Below are positions 8,231 to 16,083 of a stretch of 38,292 bases of DNA, one piece after another. A model generated the notes under the pieces. That model was not told the origin of the DNA. It did no database searches and saw only the letters and a program-made list of their open reading frames with translations. The stretch is from the NCBI RefSeq assembly GCF_007280555.1, contig NZ_VKDB01000027.1:1-38292 (forward strand), in the 5' to 3' direction. Made by a program: the position numbers and the translations under genes. The stretch is from Deinococcus detaillensis. GTDB taxonomy: Bacteria; Deinococcota; Deinococci; Deinococcales; Deinococcaceae. Position 1 is the stretch's first letter. Each line of letters starts with the position of its first letter.

Positions 8231-8247
8231 CCACGAGTATGTCTCAG
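8231..8247 (+). repeat. Isolated iteron overlapping the repA stop codon
   Basis: CCACGAGTATGTCTCAG differs by one base from the iteron form CCACGAGTGTGTCTCAG found 1.5-1.8 kb away at 9852-10014. The repA stop codon (TGA on the minus strand, bases 8244-8246) lies inside it. A 16/17 match at this place is unlikely by chance and suggests a second RepA-binding site. Confidence 0.65.
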
Positions 8248-9635
8248 GGCCGTAGTGCCTGTCCCCGCTCATCTCCGCTTTGAAGCAGATAGGTTTTGAG
8301 ATCACTGACGAAGCCCTGAGCGTCCAGCGCCGCCAGCCGGGAGTGGGCCTGCTCAAGCAGGGGCGCGGCGTCCAGTTGGCCCGCGAGGATCAGGTGGCGC
8401 AACTGATCGAGTTCGAGGGCGCTGAATTTGCGGCCGTACAGCAGCGCAAGCCGCTTGACGGTAAAGGTCGCCGCTTCTTCCGGCGAGCGGCTTCTGACTT
8501 CGCTACTCAAATTGGGCGCGGGCGGCTCATCTTGCACCGGGGAAACGCGGCGTTCGCGTGGGATCACGCTGCGCACCACTTGGCCCTGTCCAGCATCTGG
8601 GTACTGGTCGGGGTGCTTGATGAGGTGAACGAGCGCGTGCGCGGGCGTCTTCTTGATTTTGAGCGCCTCCGAGGCTATCAAGCGCTCAAACAACGACACC
8701 CGCGCCATCAGCACCGAAACGGTGTAGAGCCTCACCAGTTGCCGCGACACGCCGTCCGCTACCCCGTGGGTTCGCAGCCGCTGGAGGAGCGTCGGGTTGA
8801 TGGGCGTAAATTCAGGAGCAAACTCGTAATGCAGACGCTGTTTGCGCCCCCGCCCGTCGAGGAGGACTTGGCGCAGGTAGCCCCGGCGGAGCAACTCCTC
8901 ATGCGGCCCTTCCAGAGCGCGGCGCACCACATCCGGGCGGGTGTTGGGCAACTTGCACTGATCGGCCCACTCGATCAGGCCTACCTCGTAGCGGTCAATG
9001 ATCTCGTCCGGGTCTTCGGGGTTGTAGCGCATGGCGTCAAGCAATCGGAAAATAATGCGGGTCCGGGGACGCGACAAAGACTGCATAAACTCGATGTTGA
9101 GCGGTTTGGTGTAACCGCTGCGGAGGGACAGCGCCAGCGGCCCGGCCAGCCGCAGCCGCAACATGCTGCGTTCATCGAACTTCCCTGATTCTCCCTGATG
9201 GGTGTATTCCAGCGACTCAATGAAGTGAAACTTGGCGGTGGTCCAGCGGCGATTGGGATGGTCACGCCAGCCGCCACTGACCTCATAGGAGGTGGTGTGC
9301 AGCCGGTCTAAGCTGACCGAGAGCATTTCGCGGTACTTGCCATTGCGGTGAAATCCGGCGAGGCGCAGCAGTTCAGAAACGGCCAGCACCATCTCGCCGT
9401 CTTCTGGCAATCCAATACTCATGTAGTGGTCGATCAGGGCGCTGCTGACGTCATTGTCGATGCCGTGGGGGATGCCCTGTTCCGGCAAAGCCCGACAAGC
9501 CACTTTGACCACCCGGTCGCCCTGCTGGTACGTCACGCGCCAAGAATGCTGGCCCGACACCTGATCTTGTGCCGAAACCAAGTTGAGACGGCCCCAATTC
9601 AAATCGTCGAAACGTGCCCCGGCGTGTTCGGTCAT
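8244..9635 (-). CDS. repA: Plasmid replication initiator RepA (RPA family)
   Basis: A 463-aa initiator of the replication initiator protein A family found on large plasmids of Deinococcus and proteobacteria. The N-terminal half has the family core: IPHGIDNDVSSALIDHYM (about residues 55-72), LLRLAGFHRNGKYREMLSVSLDRLH, and FRLLDAMRYNPEDPDEI with winged-helix character. The C-terminal third is more variable and Pro/Arg-rich around residues 350-390. It should bind the iterons located directly upstream and open the origin for DnaA and DnaB. AAGGAG sits 6 nt before ATG 9635. A possible -10 TATACA lies at 9684-9689 (minus). No parA/parB partition genes were found in the window. Confidence 0.88.
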   Translation of the reverse strand: MTEHAGARFDDLNWGRLNLVSAQDQVSGQHSWRVTYQQGDRVVKVACRALPEQGIPHGIDNDVSSALIDHYMSIGLPEDGEMVLAVSELLRLAGFHRNGKYREMLSVSLDRLHTTSYEVSGGWRDHPNRRWTTAKFHFIESLEYTHQGESGKFDERSMLRLRLAGPLALSLRSGYTKPLNIEFMQSLSRPRTRIIFRLLDAMRYNPEDPDEIIDRYEVGLIEWADQCKLPNTRPDVVRRALEGPHEELLRRGYLRQVLLDGRGRKQRLHYEFAPEFTPINPTLLQRLRTHGVADGVSRQLVRLYTVSVLMARVSLFERLIASEALKIKKTPAHALVHLIKHPDQYPDAGQGQVVRSVIPRERRVSPVQDEPPAPNLSSEVRSRSPEEAATFTVKRLALLYGRKFSALELDQLRHLILAGQLDAAPLLEQAHSRLAALDAQGFVSDLKTYLLQSGDERGQALRP

Positions 9636-9761
9636 AAATCTCCTTTGTTGGTGAACAAGATACCTGACTCCTGAAAGATCTTTTGTATAAAGATATTGGT
9701 GAAAAACACCACCAAAGCCAGAAAAAAAGTAACGTCCCAGACGGTGTAAACGCAGCTTTCT

Positions 9762-10047
9762 CCACAGGTATGTCTCAGCAAATGCTACGAGTGTGTCTCA
9801 GTGAAAGGGGCCAAAACACCCCCACTCTGTCTCAGGGGTGGCAGAGAAACGCCACGAGTGTGTCTAAGCAAATTCCACCAGTGTGTCTCAGGGAGAGGTG
9901 AGACACACTGGTGGCGTTTGCTTAGAACACCACCAGTGTGTCTCAGGGAGGGGGGGGCCAAACGCTACGAGTGTGTCTCAGGCAAATCCGCGTTATCCCA
10001 CGAGTGTGTCTCAGTGAAATAGGCTAAACGCCATAGGTGTGTCTCAG
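9762..10047 (+). repeat. Origin of replication: array of 17-bp iterons
   Basis: Nine direct copies of a 17-mer with consensus CYACGAGTGTGTCTCAG start at 9762, 9785, 9819, 9852, 9875, 9930, 9965, 9998 and 10031; an inverted copy occupies 9898-9914. The first, third and last are the most degenerate (for example CCACAGGTATGTCTCAG). Start-to-start distances are 23, 34, 33, 23, 55, 35, 33 and 33, all near multiples of 11 bp, so the copies face nearly the same side of the helix. The array lies directly upstream of repA, as in iteron-regulated plasmids. A DnaA-box-like TTATCCCA occurs at 9994-10001. No clear AT-rich unwinding element is seen inside the array; candidates are the AT-richer stretch 9670-9735. 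Confidence 0.88.
9875..9914. repeat. Perfect 16-bp inverted repeat made of two opposed iterons
   Basis: CCACCAGTGTGTCTCA (9875-9890) and TGAGACACACTGGTGG (9899-9914) are exact reverse complements separated by GGGAGAGG. It is the only inverted pair in the array. It could bind RepA dimers, extrude a hairpin, or be the autoregulatory operator. Confidence 0.85.
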
Positions 10048-10051
10048 GCCA

Positions 10052-10378
10052 TTACGAAGGTGTAGCGTAAATGTGATGGTAGAGATTGTGGATGAAGTGG
10101 AATCTCAGCAAGTAACCTCTCTTGCGAAAAAGCGGGTAGGCGTTCATCCGGGCGTCTGCTCTGCCCAATAACAGGCTGTGAGTTTTTTCACTCTCTTGAT
10201 GCAGGATTTCAACTTTCTTGCGGAGTCTGCGAATCTTTTGTTGGTCGGCACTCAGCAGTCGCCGGCCGTAACCGAGTGGGCTGGAATGACCCCCTCGGTT
10301 GCTAGCCGATAGTCTGGGAGCTGCCGGGCCGTGAGTGGTGCTGGCGAGTTTTATGTTGACCCGATCTCAGCGTACCCA
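10052..10378 (-). pseudogene. Decayed IS3-family OrfA fragment
   Basis: An open minus-strand frame without a good start codon (only an internal ATG near 10130) contains LSADQQKIRRLRKKVEILHQE. This resembles the leucine-zipper region of IS3 OrfA proteins (L-S-x-x-x-x-x-I-R-R-L-R-x-E-x-x-I-L-x-x-E). The expected continuation into the OrfA C-terminus is lost. It abuts the last iteron. Confidence 0.4.
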
Positions 10379-10604
10379 GGGCGAGCTATTGAGACGCTGC
10401 GCGGTCACCTGTCCCAATAGCTACGGTGGCTGCACCACGAAACGGAAAGCTCGAAATCGCCACCTCAGACCAGTTGCCACTGAGCGGAGCGGTTCACCGA
10501 TAGCTGCCGGCGCGAGGTGACTTACATCAAGTCGTCACTGACATATCAGCTTTTTGATATTCGGGCAACTAAGCTGTCCTAAGCATTGCTGAGTCAGGCC
10601 CAAG
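10379..10604. other. Intergenic DNA with no recognised feature
   Basis: No credible gene. Short open frames on both strands lack ribosome binding sites and family features. The stretch 10540-10575 is AT-rich (around TTTTTGATATTC). It may be further transposon debris. Confidence 0.3.
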
Positions 10605-10967
10605 TTAGAGCGGGATAAGCGAAGCAGAGGCACGCGGCACCCGCTGCATCCAGCTTCTCAAATCGGCCAGCGCTTCGTCACTCAGGTCGCTGGTGGCCGT
10701 ACCGTCTTTGTGAATGATCCAGCCCCAATAGTTGACAGACTCCGGCAGCCCCTTAAAGCTGTACGGGCCCGGAGCCACCTGTCCAGAGAGCCTCACGGTG
10801 ACTTGGTTTGGGTAGAATCTCTGCTTGAAGCGCTTCTCAAGCCGTTCTTCCCGGTTGTGATCCACGCCGGAAACACCGAAAAACATGAAAAAACCGTTGA
10901 AGTCAGGCCAGTTGCTTGGGGCCTTTTGGCGTTTCACTGATACGTCGAGTAGCTTGATTGGCTCCAT
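10605..10967 (-). CDS. Hypothetical protein, 120 aa
   Basis: Start ATG 10967 is chosen because AAGGA lies 7 nt upstream; the frame extends to 11018 but the extra part is not needed. The protein begins MEPIKLLDVSVKRQ and has a beta-rich, aromatic middle (FNGFFMFFGVSGVDHN, GPYSFKGLPESVNYWGWIIH) and a helical tail (SDEALADLRSWMQRV). No signal peptide or membrane segment is visible, so it is likely cytoplasmic. No family is recognised. It is alone, divergent from the GGDEF/HD-GYP gene. Confidence 0.6.
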   Translation of the reverse strand: MEPIKLLDVSVKRQKAPSNWPDFNGFFMFFGVSGVDHNREERLEKRFKQRFYPNQVTVRLSGQVAPGPYSFKGLPESVNYWGWIIHKDGTATSDLSDEALADLRSWMQRVPRASASLIPL

Positions 10968-11026
10968 AGTTGTTCCTTTTCGGTGAGCACGCCCACAGCA
11001 CTTTCCCACGGCGTCCAACTGCCGCC

Positions 11027-11245
11027 TTAGTTGCGGTGTCGGCGTAGCCCAGTCACTCGCGCAGTATGAAGGGGGCTCAGCAGGTTGCCGCGAGTGTATT
11101 GCCGAAGGCGGACGCTGTCTAGGCCCAATGTCCGCGCGGTGTCCTGCAACAGCCCTTGGCCACTCGACTGGGTTTCGCTAAGGCAAGGAGCGAGTTTCGA
11201 ATGGGTGCTTGAGCGACACAGCTGACCGAACGAAGACTGTAGCAT
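11027..11245 (-). other. Weak open frame with helix-turn-helix-like segment
   Basis: A 72-aa minus-strand frame contains LLQDTARTLGLDSVRLRQYTRGN, which has the spacing of a helix-turn-helix. There is no clear ribosome binding site and no known family. It may be a gene remnant or chance. Confidence 0.2.
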
Positions 11246-11332
11246 AGCGTACTTTGACGGAAATCAACTGTCCGTCTCATGGCTTCCCCGACATACTGAT
11301 GCCCTGATGGTTAGCTCTGTCTCGAAGGTTCA

Positions 11333-13279
11333 ATGTCGGTGATACGCGAGGAGCGTGCCACGAACCAGCTACAGTCGCCCGCTGTTTTCCGGTTCCGCTG
11401 GTGGCCGACCATCATCTTTTGGGTCTCAATGCACCTGCTGCTGGGTTTCTGGCTCTTCGGAAGATCCGAGAAACCCGTCTGGTCACCTGTTTCGAGCACT
11501 CTATTCCTTCTTCTGGCCGCCGTCCTCATTTTCTTTATCTCTTGGATGCTGGGAGCGTTCCGGCTTCCACGCCAGATCGTGCTGCCCACCATCGTCTTGA
11601 CCAGTGGCATCGTCCTGACTTCCATTCAGGAAGGGTTTTTCCCGCAGACGGCGACTTCCAATCCTGTGTGGCGCACGGCCCTGCAACTTCTGCTCGTCGC
11701 TGGGTTCGTGTGGATCATGGTCTTCAACGTCCAAACGATGCTGCACCGCTTCAAACGCCAGCACCGTCTGGCGAATCAGGACAACCTGACAGGTCTTCTC
11801 AACCGGACGGGGATGCAGCGGGCTTTGCACCACCTCACGCCGCAGCGAAAAGCGGTGCTGATCATGATGGATTTGAATGACCTCAAATCCATCAACGACC
11901 TCCGAGGCCACGATGCAGGTGATCAGCATATTCAGGCGGTTGCACAGGCCATCACGGAAGCCCTCCCAAAAGACGCCGCCGCCAGCCGCTGGGGAGGCGA
12001 TGAATTCTTGGTCATTTTGCTCCATTCTAGTGTGGCGCAGGCCGATCATTTTGCTCAGACGGTCATCAAGCATTCGCCCAAAGTCCGCCTGACTTTGCCC
12101 GCTCTGGCGTTCGGGGCCGCGCAAGTTCACTCGTACGAGGACCTTCAGCGGGCCATTGCCGTCGCGGATCAGCGGATGTACGAGCACAAGGAATTTACCA
12201 AAAGCACCCATCTAGACACTACCGTTCAGCATGTGCCGAGCGCCGAGGAGTTCATGCGGCTGATCGAGGGTCTCACCTCCGCCCACGAACTGCTGCGGCG
12301 CGGCCTGGAAAACTTGCGGCTTATTCTCGGCTTTGACGCCAGCTCGTATTACGAACTGTTGGGCACCTCGCTTCAGTCCGTTTACATTTCAAGTACGCAG
12401 GAGCAGCAAGAAGCGCCGCTGCATAGCCTCAAGCGCGACGTTTCCAGCGGTCTGCTGGGTCAGGCGATGGTCACCAACAGCACCATCGGCACCGCCGACT
12501 ATCCCTCGGAGGGCAGAGCGATGCCGGAATGGGTCGCGACTGGGCTCCGCAGCTTGCTGGCCACGCCAGTGCGCGACGCCGGGTCGGTTGTGGGCGTGCT
12601 GGTGCTCATGAGTTACCACAACTGGCGGCCCATCACCCCGCACGCTCGCCGCCTGCTCGAAGCGGTGGCGCTCAGACTCGGCTACATCTTGGAACATGAG
12701 CGCGTTCTCAAACAAGTCGAACTCACCGTGGAAGGTGGGCTGATGGCTCTGGGAGCCGCGCTGGAAGCGCGTGATGTGGAATCGTTCGGTCACACCCAGC
12801 GGGTGGTGGCTTACGCCGAAAAATTGGGCGCGGCCCTTGGGTTGCCCCGGGCGGCCCTGATCGAACTCAAGCAGGGCGCGTACCTGCATGATATCGGCAA
12901 GCTGATGGTGCCGGACGCGCTGCTACGCAAACCGGGCCGCTTGACGCCCGAAGAATTCAAGACGATGCAGCAGCATGCCCAGCAGGGCTTTGCGTTGGCC
13001 TCCAGAATTCCCAGTCTGTCGCAGGGGGCTCTGGACATCATTTTGTATCACCACGAGAACTGGGACGGTGGAGGCTATCCTTCTGGCCGGTCGGCCTTGC
13101 AGATTCCGCTGCTGGCCCGCATCTTCACGGTCTGTGACGTCTACGAAGCGTTGATCAGCGTGCGGCCCTACAAACCGGCTTGGCCCGTGGACGTGGCCCT
13201 GAGCGAGATTGGAGCGCAGGCGGGCAAGAAGTTTGATCCGCAGGTCGTCGCTGCCTTTCTCAAGCTGATGCGTTCGTAG
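11333..13279 (+). CDS. Membrane cyclic-di-GMP protein: GGDEF, GAF and HD-GYP domains
   Basis: A 648-aa inner-membrane protein that could both make and break cyclic-di-GMP. Residues about 22-145 hold four membrane segments (for example WPTIIFWVSMHLLLGFWLF and TALQLLLVAGFVWIMVF). The GGDEF domain spans about 155-290 with an intact GGDEF motif at 221-225; the position of the inhibitory RxxD site carries no arginine, so product inhibition is doubtful. A GAF-like domain follows (about 305-465). The C-terminal HD-GYP domain spans about 475-640, with the HD pair H519-D520 and WDGGGYP at 577-583, all key residues present. It is convergent with another GGDEF gene. An AAGG lies 5 nt before the ATG. Confidence 0.9.
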   Translation: MSVIREERATNQLQSPAVFRFRWWPTIIFWVSMHLLLGFWLFGRSEKPVWSPVSSTLFLLLAAVLIFFISWMLGAFRLPRQIVLPTIVLTSGIVLTSIQEGFFPQTATSNPVWRTALQLLLVAGFVWIMVFNVQTMLHRFKRQHRLANQDNLTGLLNRTGMQRALHHLTPQRKAVLIMMDLNDLKSINDLRGHDAGDQHIQAVAQAITEALPKDAAASRWGGDEFLVILLHSSVAQADHFAQTVIKHSPKVRLTLPALAFGAAQVHSYEDLQRAIAVADQRMYEHKEFTKSTHLDTTVQHVPSAEEFMRLIEGLTSAHELLRRGLENLRLILGFDASSYYELLGTSLQSVYISSTQEQQEAPLHSLKRDVSSGLLGQAMVTNSTIGTADYPSEGRAMPEWVATGLRSLLATPVRDAGSVVGVLVLMSYHNWRPITPHARRLLEAVALRLGYILEHERVLKQVELTVEGGLMALGAALEARDVESFGHTQRVVAYAEKLGAALGLPRAALIELKQGAYLHDIGKLMVPDALLRKPGRLTPEEFKTMQQHAQQGFALASRIPSLSQGALDIILYHHENWDGGGYPSGRSALQIPLLARIFTVCDVYEALISVRPYKPAWPVDVALSEIGAQAGKKFDPQVVAAFLKLMRS

Positions 13280-13324
13280 AGACTGGCACTGAAGTTCGTA
13301 AGCACCCGCAACTCATCCCGACGC

Positions 13325-15097
13325 TTAGGCCAGCCGAATGGCCACGCGGTTGCGGCCTGCATTTTTGGCGGCGTAGAGCGCGGCGTCGGCGGCCCGCATC
13401 ACGTCCTGCACCGACGTGGTGGAGTCCAGCCGGGCGACGGCAGCGCCCAAACTGACAGTTAGGCTGAGCTCAGGGCGCACGGTAGACCAGTCGTGGTTCT
13501 GGATGGTTCGGCGCAGGTCTTCACCAATGTCCAAAGTCGCGGCGCGGCCGGTGTCGGTCATGACCAGCACGAATTCCTCGCCGCCGTAACGGGCCAGCAG
13601 GTCTCCCCGTCGCAACTGGCCCCGCAGCAGCCCGGCCACTTGGCGCAGCACCTCATCACCGACCAGATGCGAGAAGCGGTCATTGACCGCCTTGAAATGA
13701 TCGATGTCGCACAGCACGATGCTGACCTGTTGTCCCGGCGACAATCTGGCCAGCGCCAAGTCGAAGGCCCGCCGGTTTGGCAGCCCGGTCAGCGCGTCCT
13801 CATTGGCATGCTGCTCGAGGCGGGCCATGAGTTCGGCACTCTGGGCCTGAGCTGCCCGCAGGTCATGGTTGGTTTCCTCTAGCTTGGCGTTCAGTTCACT
13901 CAGCTCGGCGTTCAGGCGCTGGGCTGCTTGCCGTTCGCGCTCGGCTTGCTCCAGACCGAACTGCACCCTCAAACTCTGGAGGCGCTGATCCGAAGCCGCG
14001 CTGAACAGCTCTCCGTTGAGCTGGAGATGCCCTTCCAAGTGATTGAATGCTTCACGGTACTGGCCCGTCTGCCGGTAGAGCGCCGACAGCGCCAGATCGA
14101 CTTTACACAGCTCGTTGCGGAGCTGGCCCTGCTGAGCCAGGGTTCGTGCGCGGTGCAGGGCGCTCAGGGCGTCTTCTGGCTGATTCGAGGTCCCCAGCAG
14201 TTCGGCCAGATGCAGCAGCGTTTCGGTTTGCCCACGCCTGTCTCCAGTCTTTTGCTGAAGTTCTAAACTGCGTTCAAACAGTTGCCGCGCTTCGTTCCCG
14301 GCTCCCTGCCGCTGCCCCACCCGCCCCAGAGACACGGCGATACCGGCGGTGGCGACCTGATTTCCGGTGCGCTCGAAAAAGACTCGGGCTTTCAGATACA
14401 TGGCTCTGGCCTGCGCGAACTGCTTTAAGCCGAAGTGAGCGTCGCCCGCGTTCTGGCAGGCCATGGCGTCCAACTCGGGGTCGTCCTCCACCTGCACCTT
14501 CAGGCACGCCGCAGCGGCTTCCAGCGCGTCGTCGTAGCGCTCCATTTCGTTATACGCCGCGCTGAGATTGCTGAGCGCGATCCGTTCGATAAGCGGCAGC
14601 TCCTCTTGCCGGCTGAGGCCCAGTGCCAGCAGGTGGTGCTCCATTGCGTTGGGATGATCTCCCATGGTGCTGTAGGCGGCCGCGATATTACTCAGCGCCG
14701 TGATCTCGCCCTGGGTGTCGCCCAGCGCCGCACTCAGGTGCCTGACCTGAATGAAGGTCGCCAGCGCCTCGACTGGGCGGCCCTGCTCATTTTGCGCGAC
14801 GCCCAGCCACTTCAAGCTGTCGCGCCGCAGCTCCTGATTGCCTAGTTCGCCGCAGAGGTGCAGCGCCCGGCACAGCTCTGGTTCTGCCGCTCGGAATTCT
14901 CCTTGCTTGGCCAGTCCGAAGCCCAAGCAAAACGAGGCGCGGGCCAGTTCGGCGTCCTCCAGCGGCTGCTCCAGCACCAGACGGGACAGGCGCACGGACT
15001 CGTGTGGGTCGCTGACTCGGCAGGCCCAAGCCGCACCCAACATTGCCCGGATCTGATCTGGGGAAAGGGGAGAGAGATCAAGGCTGGGAATCGGCAT
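13325..15097 (-). CDS. TPR-GGDEF diguanylate cyclase
   Basis: A 590-aa cytoplasmic protein. Residues about 10-395 are tetratricopeptide repeats (typical ITALSNIAAAYSTMGDHPNA, IALSNLSAAYNEMERYDDA units), then a coiled coil (about 380-425: QAERERQAAQRLNAELSELN) and a C-terminal GGDEF domain (about 430-590). The catalytic GGEEF is at 505-509, and the inhibitory I-site RRGD is at 496-499, so the enzyme should make cyclic-di-GMP from two GTP and be inhibited by its product. The TPR part probably receives a protein signal. AAGGA precedes ATG 15097; a -10 TATACT on the minus strand lies at 15156-15161, giving a leader of about 50 nt. It faces the GGDEF/HD-GYP gene with only 45 bp between the stop codons. 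Confidence 0.92.
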   Translation of the reverse strand: MPIPSLDLSPLSPDQIRAMLGAAWACRVSDPHESVRLSRLVLEQPLEDAELARASFCLGFGLAKQGEFRAAEPELCRALHLCGELGNQELRRDSLKWLGVAQNEQGRPVEALATFIQVRHLSAALGDTQGEITALSNIAAAYSTMGDHPNAMEHHLLALGLSRQEELPLIERIALSNLSAAYNEMERYDDALEAAAACLKVQVEDDPELDAMACQNAGDAHFGLKQFAQARAMYLKARVFFERTGNQVATAGIAVSLGRVGQRQGAGNEARQLFERSLELQQKTGDRRGQTETLLHLAELLGTSNQPEDALSALHRARTLAQQGQLRNELCKVDLALSALYRQTGQYREAFNHLEGHLQLNGELFSAASDQRLQSLRVQFGLEQAERERQAAQRLNAELSELNAKLEETNHDLRAAQAQSAELMARLEQHANEDALTGLPNRRAFDLALARLSPGQQVSIVLCDIDHFKAVNDRFSHLVGDEVLRQVAGLLRGQLRRGDLLARYGGEEFVLVMTDTGRAATLDIGEDLRRTIQNHDWSTVRPELSLTVSLGAAVARLDSTTSVQDVMRAADAALYAAKNAGRNRVAIRLA

Positions 15098-15369
15098 GAA
15101 ATAGGATCCTTCGGGTTCAGACGGCGACGAAACGGCATCGGCGGGCTTTTTTGCAAGTATACGTTTGGGACACCGAACGGATCTAAGAATGCATTCTACC
15201 TGCCCCCCTCTTACCGCAACCTCTCATCCACTCGGAGTGCCGTCCAGTCCGTTTAACAAGCTGGGTCTTCATCAATTTTTGGCAGCCCCCAAAGAGGGGG
15301 GAGGAGGCCCCAGTACTAGACACGGCCACAAGGGCAGCGATTTCCAGACTGAAGGACAGCACGCCTAGT
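15098..15369. other. Intergenic region upstream of the TPR-GGDEF gene
   Basis: Holds the leader and -10 element of the TPR-GGDEF gene (15156-15161) and a hairpin CCCCC-aaaga-GGGGG near 15288-15303 that may end transcription of the SRPBCC gene. No gene is supported here. Confidence 0.35.
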
Positions 15370-15822
15370 TTAGGTGGCTTGTTCGGCCCGCTCCTTGAGC
15401 GCCGCGTTGATGCGCGTAAAGTCTTCACGGACGCTGCCCCGGATCCAGCCGTGCAGGAAGGGCACCAGCAGCCCCCGGAAGCGTTCGCCGTGGCGAAGAC
15501 GGGTCACGCCCGGCCTGACCTCGTCAAGTACGAAGGCGTGTTCGCCGTCAAACAGTCCTGGCACCCACAAGCGGCCCAGCCAGCGCAGCTCTTTGTCTGG
15601 AGTGACAGTCAAGACTTTGGGCCGAAAGACCATGCTGGACTTGCCTGAACGGTTCTCGAATTCAATGGTTTTACCGGCCTTCAGCTCACCCTCCAAACGA
15701 ACGATCACCGGATTCCACTCCGGGTAACGGCCAGCGTCGGTCAACACTTCCCAGACACGCTCCGGCGCGGCACCAATTTCAAACAGTAGGGGCGTCCTAC
15801 AAAACAAGAAAGACCCGCCCAA
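15370..15822 (-). CDS. SRPBCC-family protein (polyketide cyclase-like), possibly 5'-truncated
   Basis: A small helix-grip ligand-binding fold. LLFEIGAAPERVWEVLTDAGRYPEWNPVIV is the standard start of the SRPBCC/CoxG-like family, followed by GELKAGKTIEF, a central FRPKVLTVTPDKELRWLGR strand pair and the long C-terminal helix HGWIRGSVREDFTRINAALKERAE. The ligand is unknown. The family usually has a few more residues and a normal start before LLFEI; here the only possible starts are TTG 15822, inside a terminator hairpin, and TTG 15807, and neither has a Shine-Dalgarno site. This suggests the gene lost its 5' end where phage DNA begins. It may be silent. Confidence 0.7.
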   Translation of the reverse strand: MGGSFLFCRTPLLFEIGAAPERVWEVLTDAGRYPEWNPVIVRLEGELKAGKTIEFENRSGKSSMVFRPKVLTVTPDKELRWLGRLWVPGLFDGEHAFVLDEVRPGVTRLRHGERFRGLLVPFLHGWIRGSVREDFTRINAALKERAEQAT

Positions 15823-15848
15823 ACGTTGAGTCGGAGCGGGTCTTTTTA
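15809..15848 (-). terminator. Terminator at the end of the lysis operon
   Basis: AAAGACCCGC (15809-15818) pairs with GCGGGTCTTT (15836-15845) around a 17-nt loop. On the minus strand it is followed by CTTGTTTTG; on the plus strand by a T-run, so it can work both ways. It ends the lysis cassette and overlaps the apparent start of the SRPBCC frame. Confidence 0.75.
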
Positions 15849-15908
15849 CTGCATATTTCAGGGCTTTTTGTAAACCTAAGTGCAGTATGGCGGAATCTGT
15901 GGCATAAG

Positions 15909-15917
15909 TTATCCACA
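15909..15917 (+). promoter_or_regulatory. Consensus DnaA box
   Basis: TTATCCACA is a perfect match to the bacterial DnaA-box consensus. It lies between the lysis cassette and its terminator, away from the iterons, with no other box nearby, so its role is unclear and chance is possible. Confidence 0.35.
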
Positions 15918-15944
15918 GCTCCCTGCTCAGGCTATGGATAGGTA

Positions 15945-15974
15945 TTCGGAGTTCGGAGTTCGGAGTTCGGAGTT
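15945..15974. repeat. Heptamer tandem repeat (TTCGGAG)4
   Basis: Four perfect copies of TTCGGAG (15945-15972) and a partial fifth overlap the stop codon of the last lysis-cassette gene. Because the unit is 7 bp, any change in copy number would shift a frame read across it, but here it lies at the stop codon and beyond. Confidence 0.85.
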
Positions 15975-16083
15975 AGCGCAGACTGCCCGTGACATTTGGT
16001 GGGACTGAACGCGAGGCGGGGAGCTGGCTACAACCGGAAAGGAGCAGGGCGGCGGCTAGGATCAGGAGGCCAGGGCGCTTCAT
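15973..16083 (-). CDS. Small lipoprotein, candidate outer spanin (Rz1-like)
   Basis: A 36-aa protein, MKRPGLLILAAALLLSGC then SQLPASRSVPPNVTGSLR, with a lipobox LSGC and lipidation at Cys18, leaving an 18-residue mature peptide with three prolines. The ATG overlaps the preceding stop (ATGA), so it is translated by coupling. Position at the end of a lysis operon, tiny size and proline content fit outer-membrane spanin subunits of phages of two-membrane hosts. Mature size is below most known Rz1 proteins, so the role is inference. Its stop lies in the heptamer repeat. Confidence 0.55.
   Translation of the reverse strand: MKRPGLLILAAALLLSGCSQLPASRSVPPNVTGSLR

Noticed and set aside
8280..9188. 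Plus-strand open frame (302 codons) opposite repA
   Set aside because: No start signals and no recognisable domain; repA on the other strand has clear family motifs.
9762..10047. CRISPR array as explanation of the repeated 17-mers
   Set aside because: Repeats are short, spacers vary in length from 6 to about 18 bp, one copy is inverted, and repA lies next to them. An iteron origin explains all of this; no cas genes are present.
15183..15428. Minus-strand frame between the SRPBCC and TPR-GGDEF genes
   Set aside because: It overlaps the SRPBCC 3' end, has no ribosome binding site and low-complexity basic composition.
15901..15975. Chromosome-type origin from the DnaA box and nearby repeats
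   Set aside because: Only one consensus DnaA box, no cluster, no dnaA or dnaN gene, and the TTCGGAG units do not resemble DnaA boxes.
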